A stretch of 18,732 bases of DNA, taken from positions 1 to 18,732 of the forward strand of contig JAEWVF010000106.1 of assembly GCA_023459215.1 (NCBI GenBank), read 5' to 3'. This document shows positions 7,501-12,974 of this stretch, in pieces. Every line of letters starts with the position of its first letter. The stretch's first letter is position 1. The DNA comes from Chloroflexota bacterium (lineage in GTDB: Bacteria; Chloroflexota; Anaerolineae; Anaerolineales; Villigracilaceae). The notes under the pieces were generated by a model that was not told the origin of the DNA, made no database searches, and was given only the letters and a program-made list of their open reading frames with translations. The position numbers and the translations under genes were made by a program.

Positions 7501-8667
7501 TTATTTTGTTTTTGTGGACCGGCTGATAACTTTATTGGCAATACCGGTGTATTGCTGCGTCGTCAGGCTTTCCGGCTGCACCAGGATGGCGGAATTTTGT
7601 AACCGGACTGCCTGCAATAAAAGCTCCGGGGCGGGGGTGAAGGTTACATCGATGGGGTATTGGATTTTGTCCTGCACCTGTGGCACGGACAATTGCGACT
7701 CGGAGCGGATGCGATAGTTGACTGCCAGGTGTACTTTGGAATTATCCAGCCCCAGCTTGAACAAATCATCAATCAAGGAGCGGGTATGTATGATTGGGTT
7801 CACAAACGGCTCAGTGACCACCAATATTTCATCGAATGCGGGCAAAAGTTTTTGTGTCAGGGATGGCAACCCGCTGCCCAGATCAACCACCACATAGCGG
7901 GCCATGAACTTCATGCGGGTCAGGATGGCCTGGAAGGCCTGGGTGTTATCCAGCATGGAGGCTTCAACCGGCTGCGCCGATGCGCACAGGACTTTCACTC
8001 CGGATTGATGTTTGCTGATCTTCTCTTTGATAGTCTCGCGGGTGATTTCTTTGGGCGGTATGGCTAACAATTCGGTTAAACCTTGCGGCTTTGGCAATCG
8101 CAAATCTTCTGCCAAAGTCCCCTGACCGGGTCGAAACTCGGCCATAATTACCACTTCCTTGCTGGTTTTTTCCAGGCTGGAGGCCAGGTTGAACGCGATT
8201 GTTGTTGCGCCCAGGCCACCGCGCGCACTGATAATACCGATCAAGTAAGCCGGTTCTTCGCTGGTTGGGCTGGTCGGCGGGTTGACTTTGGTTTTGGCTG
8301 CCCGCGCCAGCAAGGCTTTAACATGCGCTTGCAACTCAGCGGGATGGGTGGGCTTGGTCAGGTAATCATCCGCGCCGGCTTCAAACCCGGTCACCTTGTC
8401 GTCCAACTGGCTTTTGGCCGTGAACATTAAGATGGGAATGTTGACCGTCCGGGCGTTGGCGCGCAGATTGCGGGCGACTTCATAGCCGTCCATTTGTGGC
8501 ATCATCACATCCAACAAGATTAAATTGGGGAGTTCTGCCAGTGCAAGGTCAAGCCCTTGCTGTCCGTTCGATGCTGCTATGATCTGGTAGCCCTGCTTTT
8601 GAAGCATCATACCTACCAGGCGCAAAGTATCGAGGTCGTCATCGATTATCAAAATTTTTTCGGACAT
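7501..8667 (-). CDS. Response regulator: receiver domain fused to CpaE/TadZ-like ATPase fold
   Basis: 388 residues. Residues 1-122 are a canonical receiver: acidic cluster Asp9-Asp11, phospho-acceptor Asp53 (LILLDVMMPQMDGYE), Thr83 and Lys105. A Pro/Thr/Ser linker (about 126-139) leads to a MinD/ParA-like domain of the CpaE/TadZ kind, with ARGGLGATT at 148-156. The P-loop lysine is replaced by Ala154 and the ParA signature lysine by Arg149, so ATP hydrolysis is doubtful. A Walker B-like RYVVVDLGSGL remains. CpaE/TadZ proteins localise Tad pilus machinery, but no pilus gene is visible here. The start at 8667 matches the usual receiver N-terminus and follows AAAGGGA. First gene of a unit with sir2 and the kinase. 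Confidence 0.9.
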   Translation of the reverse strand: MSEKILIIDDDLDTLRLVGMMLQKQGYQIIAASNGQQGLDLALAELPNLILLDVMMPQMDGYEVARNLRANARTVNIPILMFTAKSQLDDKVTGFEAGADDYLTKPTHPAELQAHVKALLARAAKTKVNPPTSPTSEEPAYLIGIISARGGLGATTIAFNLASSLEKTSKEVVIMAEFRPGQGTLAEDLRLPKPQGLTELLAIPPKEITRETIKEKISKHQSGVKVLCASAQPVEASMLDNTQAFQAILTRMKFMARYVVVDLGSGLPSLTQKLLPAFDEILVVTEPFVNPIIHTRSLIDDLFKLGLDNSKVHLAVNYRIRSESQLSVPQVQDKIQYPIDVTFTPAPELLLQAVRLQNSAILVQPESLTTQQYTGIANKVISRSTKTK

Positions 8668-8701
8668 AGATTTTTTCCCTTTGAGTTGGTTGCCTACCCA
8701 C

Positions 8702-8730
8702 AGTTTAGCATTAAGAGAAGATACAATCAA
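8702..8730 (-). promoter_or_regulatory. Promoter of the REC-sir2-kinase unit
   Basis: Minus strand: -35 TTGATT (8730-8725), a 17-bp spacer, -10 TAAACT (8707-8702). The start site would be near 8695, leaving a leader of about 28 nt. The spacing is ideal and both hexamers are close to consensus. It is back to back with the tmRNA promoter. Confidence 0.55.
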
Positions 8731-8746
8731 GTTCTATGGTTTGATG

Positions 8747-8752
8747 TATAAT
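8747..8752 (+). promoter_or_regulatory. tmRNA promoter -10 box
   Basis: Perfect TATAAT ending 18 bp before the mature tmRNA 5' end, so the primary transcript would carry about a dozen extra bases for RNase P to remove. No convincing -35 is visible; that position overlaps the -35 of the divergent operon. Confidence 0.5.
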
Positions 8753-8770
8753 ACCAGCCCAACTCATTTT

Positions 8771-9168
8771 GGGGATGACAGGCTTCGACAGGGGAGGCTG
8801 ACCCCGGAATGCGAGCCGAGAGGCGCCGACCTCGATAACTCAGCGCAAAAAATCAAGTGCCAACCGCACTTCCTACGCCGCTATGCCCCTCGCTGCCTAA
8901 TCCGCAGTAGAGAGTTAACCGGCCCGCCCCCAAGGGGGCGGCGTCCACCGTTCCCGCTATCCTCCCGGAGAGCGAATGGGCGTCAAAAAGGAGGAATGCC
9001 GCGCCGGACGGTCACGCACGGTGCGAAAGAGGGTCTTCGGGCCTGAGTGAATGGCCGCAGGTGGTTTTGCCGATTGAGCAGCCTGTGGCGACAAGAGTCA
9101 ACCGGCTACGCTCGTAGATTTCCGCGGGTTGAATCCTTTGGACGCGGGTTCGATTCCCGCCATCTCCA
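8771..9168 (+). ncRNA. ssrA: tmRNA (transfer-messenger RNA)
   Basis: The 5' end GGGGATGACAGGCTTCGACA is the characteristic tmRNA start. Its GGGGATG pairs with CATCTCC at 9161-9167 to form the acceptor stem, leaving A9168 as discriminator. The T arm is GCGGG-TTCGATT-CCCGC (9144-9160). The tag frame starts at GCC 8859 and reads ANRTSYAAMPLAA, ending at TAA 8898-8900; the Ala-Asn start and Leu-Ala-Ala end match other SsrA tags and the ClpXP signal. The 3' CCA is not encoded and must be added afterwards. It rescues stalled ribosomes with SmpB and marks the peptide for degradation. Between tag and tRNA domain are GC-rich segments expected to form pseudoknots, and a terminator follows at once. Confidence 0.97.
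8859..8900 (+). other. tmRNA tag-peptide reading frame
   Basis: Thirteen codons from resume codon GCC to TAA encode ANRTSYAAMPLAA. It is the only frame in this part of the RNA that both begins with Ala-Asn and ends in LAA-stop. Confidence 0.9.
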
Positions 9169-9171
9169 CTC

Positions 9172-9196
9172 AAAGCGCACTTCGGTGCGCTTTTTT
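9172..9196 (+). terminator. Intrinsic terminator of ssrA
   Basis: AAAGCGCAC, TTCG tetraloop, GTGCGCTTT, continuing into six T. A classic strong Rho-independent terminator, 3 nt after the tmRNA. Confidence 0.93.
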
Positions 9197-9301
9197 GTTG
9201 CGGTATGTTGATTTCTTGCCTGGGGTGTTTGTGCCTTGACCGGTACATATTTCCTACCGTTCCAATAACAATGAAAATTTAATACCTTAATGGTCTGATT
9301 G

Positions 9302-9310
9302 TGCTAAAAT
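9302..9310 (+). promoter_or_regulatory. Extended -10 promoter of the lipoprotein gene
   Basis: TGC-TAAAAT, the same extended -10 seen upstream of the nuclease gene. The start site would be near 9317, leaving a leader of about 35 nt that contains GAGGAG. The -35 region is poor. The AT-rich stretch 9197-9300 shows nothing else recognisable. Confidence 0.45.
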
Positions 9311-9352
9311 TCTTCTTGTATTGATTTATTCAACCAGTGAGAGGAGAATGAA

Positions 9353-10147
9353 ATGAAAGTCTTACGCCCGTTTCTTTTAATTGCAGGTTTCATACTCATT
9401 GTTGGCTTGGCTTGCAGTGTCAACATGGGAGATGAACCTACGCAGCCCGCCCAGCCTGAACCTGTTCAGCCTGTTCAGGAGGAGCCTGCCCAGCCCGAAG
9501 CGACCGATGTTCCCGCTGAACCAGAGCCGACCGATGCCCCGGCTGAACCGGAACCGACCGATGAGCCAGCTCCGCCCGCTTTGGACTATTTCACCGAAGA
9601 GTTCGATACTGACCCGCAGTGGTACTACGAAGTGGTCCTGGGCAGTGACAATTCCGATGTCGACAAAGCGACCTATTCGTTTGAAGCCAGCCGGATGATT
9701 TTCGATATCGACGACCGCCAGCTCTATTCTTACTATCTCTATGAAGGCCAGGAATATGACAATGTTCGCGTGGAGATTAATGTCGATAATCGCGGCGTCA
9801 ATTCCCAACAGGTCAGCCTGATTTGCCGCGCCAGCGATGAGGGCTGGTATGAGTTTGCGGTACAGAGCGATGGGCTTTGGGAACTGTATGCCGTCAGCAA
9901 TGGATACAACCGCATTGCCAATGGCGGTTCCACTGCCGTCAAGCAGGGCAAATCTGTCAATCAATATACCTTTGTCTGCGATGATGAAAAGTTGGCTTTC
10001 TTCATCAACGGTGTTGAGCCGAAGGGCAGCCCCTTCATGGAGCGCAAATACGCTTTGCGCCGCGGAAATGTCGGCTTTGCGATTTCTTCGCTCGAGACGA
10101 CCCCGGTCAAAATGGAAGTAGACTGGTTCCAGATTTCGCAGCCGTAA
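9353..10147 (+). CDS. Secreted lipoprotein with Pro/Glu/Thr-rich stalk and LamG-like domain
   Basis: 264 residues. The signal peptide runs MKVLRPF, a hydrophobic core, then the lipobox GLAC with Cys21 as the predicted lipidated residue. Residues about 29-74 form a stalk of Gln/Pro then repeated PAEPEPTD units, likely to hold the next domain away from the membrane. From about 78 (YFTEEFDTDPQW) the rest resembles a concanavalin/LamG-like beta-sandwich as found in sugar-binding or DUF1080-like proteins: FDIDDRQLYSYY, VRVEINVDNRG, GWYEFAVQSDGLWELY, FFINGVEPKGSPF and VEVDWFQI-like ends. No catalytic residues can be assigned, so ligand and role are unknown. GAGGAG (9341-9346) sits 6 nt before the ATG. 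It stands alone, between the ssrA terminator and its own hairpin. Confidence 0.85.
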   Translation: MKVLRPFLLIAGFILIVGLACSVNMGDEPTQPAQPEPVQPVQEEPAQPEATDVPAEPEPTDAPAEPEPTDEPAPPALDYFTEEFDTDPQWYYEVVLGSDNSDVDKATYSFEASRMIFDIDDRQLYSYYLYEGQEYDNVRVEINVDNRGVNSQQVSLICRASDEGWYEFAVQSDGLWELYAVSNGYNRIANGGSTAVKQGKSVNQYTFVCDDEKLAFFINGVEPKGSPFMERKYALRRGNVGFAISSLETTPVKMEVDWFQISQP

Positions 10148-10173
10148 GTTGCACGATACAAACCAATAATAAC

Positions 10174-10206
10174 CCAGCCCGTCCAAACAGGACGGGCTGG
10201 TGCTTT
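10174..10206 (+). terminator. Terminator-like hairpin after the lipoprotein gene
   Basis: Perfect 11-bp GC-rich stem CCAGCCCGTCC (10174-10184) and GGACGGGCTGG (10190-10200) with loop AAACA, followed by only a weak T-rich tail (TGCTTTG). It probably terminates the lipoprotein transcript before dnaK. Confidence 0.6.
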
Positions 10207-10308
10207 GTACGCAATTTCTATGCCATGTTAACGCGATTCTTGCATTAATCGATTATCTTAAAGAGCATACTGCCAACAGATATTTTGCTTGAAGGAGAAT
10301 TTACCACA

Positions 10309-12189
10309 ATGGGAAAAATCATTGGAATTGACCTTGGAACGACCAATAGCGTGGTCTCTGTCATGGAAGGCGGAACGCCAACCGTGATTACTACCGCTGA
10401 AGGCGGACGACTGTGCCCGTCAGTTGTTGCTTTCAATAAGAACGGTGAACGCATGGTCGGCCAGACTGCCAAACGCCAGGCAGTTATCAACTCTGAAAAT
10501 ACAATCTATTCCATCAAGCGCTTTATCGGCCGCCGCTATGAAGAGGTCGAAAGTGAGCGCAAGATGGTTCCTTACCAGGTTATGGAAGGCCCCGCTGACG
10601 ATGTGCGTGTCAAAGTCCCGGCGACCGGGCGTGAATACAGCCCGCAGGAAATCAGCGCCATGATTTTGGGCAAACTGAAAGCGGATGCGGAAGCCTACCT
10701 CGGTCAGACTGTTTCTCAGGCGGTTATCACTGTTCCCGCTTACTTTAATGATTTACAGCGCCAGGCCACCAAAGACGCCGGACGCATTGCCGGGCTGGAA
10801 GTTTTACGCATCATTAATGAGCCGACTGCTTCGGCCCTGGCCTACGGCCTCGACAAGAAAAAGAATGAAACCATCCTGGTTTTCGACCTGGGTGGCGGCA
10901 CCTTTGATGTTTCTGTGCTTGAAGTTGGCGAGGGCGTGATCGAGGTCAAGGCCACCAATGGCGATACCCACCTTGGCGGCGATGACTGGGATCAGAAAAT
11001 CGTCAATTGGGCTGCCGACGAATTCAAGAAGCAGGAAGGCATTGACTTGCGCCAGGATCGTCAGGCGTTGCAGCGGTTGCGCGAGGCGGCTGAGAAGGCC
11101 AAGATCGAGCTTTCCAGCATGATGGAAACCGAATTGAACCTGCCCTATATCACCGCCGATGCCAATGGCCCCAAGCACCTGGTTTTGAAACTGACCCGCG
11201 CCAAGTTTGAGCAGATGACCGAAGATTTGCTGCGCCGCTGTGAGATTCCCTTCCAGAATGCGCTCAAGGATGCCGGCCTGCGCTCTGGCGACTTGAACGA
11301 AGTTGTCCTGGTGGGCGGTTCCAGCCGTATGCCGATGGTTCAGGACCTGGTTCGCCGTCTTACCGGCAAAGATCCGAACAAGTCAGTCAATCCCGATGAA
11401 GTCGTCGCAGTTGGCGCGGCCATTCAAGGCGGCGTCTTGGGCGGCGAGGTGCGCGATATCCTGCTGCTGGATGTGACCCCGCTCTCGCTCGGCGTCGAAA
11501 CCTTGGGCAGTGTTATGACCGTCATGATCGAGCGTAATACTACCATCCCGGTCAAGAAGACCGAAACCTACTCCACTGCGGCGGATAGCCAAACCGCGGT
11601 CGACATCCATATCCTGCAGGGTGAGCGCCCAATGGCCGGCGACAACATGAGCCTGGGTCGCTTCCGCCTGGACGGCATCCCGCCTGCGCCGCGCGGTATT
11701 CCGCAGATCGAAGTGACTTTCGATATCGACGCCAACGGCATCCTTAACGTGACCGCCCGCGACAAGGCCAGCGGCAAGGAGCAAAAGGTCACAGTTACCG
11801 CTTCGACCAACTTGAGCAAGGATGAAATCGACCGCAAGGTTCAGGAAGCCCGCCAGCACGAAGCGGAAGACAAGAAGCGCAAAGAATCCATCGAGGTCAA
11901 AAACCAGGCCGACAATCTGGTATACCAGACCGAAAAAGCGCTCAAAGACCTGGGCGAGAAGGTTGCGGCCAGCGAACGCAGCAACATCGAGTCCAAGCTT
12001 GCTGAATTAAAGCAGGCGCTCCAGGGCGATGATATCGAAAAGACCAAAAAGCTGACCGAAGAAGTTCAGCAGGCGTTCTATGCCCTCAGCCAGCAGCTCT
12101 ACGCCCAGGGCCAGCCGCAACCCCAGGGTGGCCCGGCAACCCCGCCTCCCGGCGGCGATGATGTCATCGACGGCGAGGTCAAGGAGTAG
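10309..12189 (+). CDS. dnaK: Chaperone DnaK (Hsp70)
   Basis: 626 residues, full length. The nucleotide-binding domain has IGIDLGTTNSVV at the start, VPAYFNDLQRQATKDAG, INEPTASALAYGLD and FDLGGGTFDVSVLE; the interdomain linker is DILLLDVTPLSLG from about residue 383. The substrate-binding domain and helical lid follow, with a Gln/Pro/Gly tail ending DDVIDGEVKE. It folds and holds proteins using ATP together with DnaJ and GrpE, neither of which is adjacent. The start at 10309 has GAAGGAGA about 10 nt upstream; the 8-residue in-frame extension is rejected. No CIRCE operator (TTAGCACTC-N9-GAGTGCTAA) is visible between 10148 and 10308; a weak promoter candidate is TTAACG-17-GATTAT (10228-10256). 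The stop is 5 bp from the convergent methyltransferase stop. Confidence 0.98.
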   Translation: MGKIIGIDLGTTNSVVSVMEGGTPTVITTAEGGRLCPSVVAFNKNGERMVGQTAKRQAVINSENTIYSIKRFIGRRYEEVESERKMVPYQVMEGPADDVRVKVPATGREYSPQEISAMILGKLKADAEAYLGQTVSQAVITVPAYFNDLQRQATKDAGRIAGLEVLRIINEPTASALAYGLDKKKNETILVFDLGGGTFDVSVLEVGEGVIEVKATNGDTHLGGDDWDQKIVNWAADEFKKQEGIDLRQDRQALQRLREAAEKAKIELSSMMETELNLPYITADANGPKHLVLKLTRAKFEQMTEDLLRRCEIPFQNALKDAGLRSGDLNEVVLVGGSSRMPMVQDLVRRLTGKDPNKSVNPDEVVAVGAAIQGGVLGGEVRDILLLDVTPLSLGVETLGSVMTVMIERNTTIPVKKTETYSTAADSQTAVDIHILQGERPMAGDNMSLGRFRLDGIPPAPRGIPQIEVTFDIDANGILNVTARDKASGKEQKVTVTASTNLSKDEIDRKVQEARQHEAEDKKRKESIEVKNQADNLVYQTEKALKDLGEKVAASERSNIESKLAELKQALQGDDIEKTKKLTEEVQQAFYALSQQLYAQGQPQPQGGPATPPPGGDDVIDGEVKE

Positions 12190-12194
12190 TTGTT

Positions 12195-12941
12195 TTATTC
12201 CTTTTGCAGGACAGCCAGGATGCGGGTCGCGAAGAGAAGCGGAAATTTGTCCAGGAATGCATCCACCTTTTGCATGAGCGGATACCACCCATCCGGGTAG
12301 AGTTGTGGCTTGGAATACCCGCCTGTTGCCACGTAAGAAATCGCCGAAAAAAGTTTAACGTTTACCAGGTTCCAGTCATTGAGAAATGGCTGGAACTTTT
12401 TTTGTTTGAAAATTCGGCCAGCGTTTCCCTGGGCGGCATAATAATCGCTTTCGTTGGCCGACCAACCGAGCGGAGCCAGCCAGGCAATCTCCTCGTTCAG
12501 GGCGATTGGCTCATGGTGCAACAGGCCAAACGTGACCAGCCCCAGCAGGCTTGAAGCGTAAGGGTCAAAAACCAGGATTCGTCCGCCTGGGCGGAGTACG
12601 CGCTTAAATTCTGCCAGGGCCGTGCCGGGGTAGCGCAGGTGATGAAATACATCAAAAAGGATCAGGTCGCTGACCGTTTCAGTGCCAAAGGGCAGGGTAT
12701 AAGCATTTTGGACAATATCCAGCCAGGGATTGGGGAACAGGTCTGTGCGCAGACACTCGGGAATCACCTCTTTGATGTTGCCAATCCCTGAACCAAGTTC
12801 GATGATCAATGGATCGTGCAGGCCTGAAAGGTGAGCGGCCACCTGGCGATGAAAACCGCCATAGATTTTATGCAATAACGGCTTCTTTTCCCAGAAAGAA
12901 TAGTTCAATAAGATTTCGTTTTGGTGTTTTTCGAGAGTCAT
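12195..12941 (-). CDS. Class I SAM-dependent methyltransferase
   Basis: 248 residues. The SAM-binding motif is IIELGSGIGN (46-55), with an acidic loop at TDLFPNPWLDI, motif IV-like LILFDVFHHLRYPG and post-motif LRPGGRILVFDPYASSLLG. This is the Methyltransf_11 type, and the substrate is unknown. The neighbouring membrane protein on a shared promoter region hints at envelope, lipid or glycan chemistry, but that is only inference. The start at 12941 (MTLEKHQNEIL) is preferred: the open frame to 13211 overlaps the divergent gene and reads as antisense. No Shine-Dalgarno precedes the ATG; a TACAAT lies 6 nt upstream. The C-terminal coding region also contains a plus-strand terminator. Confidence 0.88.
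   Translation of the reverse strand: MTLEKHQNEILLNYSFWEKKPLLHKIYGGFHRQVAAHLSGLHDPLIIELGSGIGNIKEVIPECLRTDLFPNPWLDIVQNAYTLPFGTETVSDLILFDVFHHLRYPGTALAEFKRVLRPGGRILVFDPYASSLLGLVTFGLLHHEPIALNEEIAWLAPLGWSANESDYYAAQGNAGRIFKQKKFQPFLNDWNLVNVKLFSAISYVATGGYSKPQLYPDGWYPLMQKVDAFLDKFPLLFATRILAVLQKE
12369..12403 (+). terminator. Likely dnaK terminator inside the convergent methyltransferase gene
   Basis: Plus strand: GTTCCAGTCATT (12369-12380), loop GAGA, AATGGCTGGAAC (12385-12396), then seven T. This gives a 12-bp stem with a single G·U pair. It lies 180 bp after the dnaK stop, where no closer terminator is seen, and within the methyltransferase coding sequence on the other strand. Confidence 0.6.
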
Positions 12942-12947
12942 GCGCCA

Positions 12948-12953
12948 ATTGTA
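12948..12953 (-). promoter_or_regulatory. -10 box 6 nt before the methyltransferase ATG
   Basis: TACAAT on the minus strand, then 6 nt, then ATG at 12941. No Shine-Dalgarno is present. A leaderless transcript is suggested. The -35 would fall near the divergent gene's start and is not recognisable. Confidence 0.45.
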
Positions 12954-12959
12954 ACGGAT

Positions 12960-12968
12960 TGGTATAAT
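12960..12968 (+). promoter_or_regulatory. Extended -10 box 6 nt before the membrane-protein ATG
   Basis: TGG-TATAAT: a perfect -10 with extended TGn, then 6 nt, then ATG at 12975. No Shine-Dalgarno. The transcription start should fall at the ATG, suggesting a leaderless mRNA. Confidence 0.6.
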
Positions 12969-12974
12969 TTCAGC

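Noticed and set aside
9120..9168. Possible separate tRNA, from the T arm and acceptor end
   Set aside because: There is no anticodon arm or normal D arm; the 3' part pairs with 8771-8777 as the tRNA-like domain of tmRNA.
9012..9248. Minus-strand 78-residue open frame containing GDGGNRTRVQRIQP
   Set aside because: It is antisense to the 3' part of tmRNA and its terminator. This translated tRNA-like end is a well-known source of false hypothetical proteins.
9348..9356. Two-codon upstream frame ATGAAATGA overlapping the lipoprotein start
   Set aside because: It begins 1 nt after the GAGGAG, too close for initiation, while the ATG at 9353 is at the proper distance. Probably chance.
10201..10308. 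CIRCE or other HrcA-type operator upstream of dnaK
   Set aside because: No TTAGCACTC/GAGTGCTAA arms on either strand.
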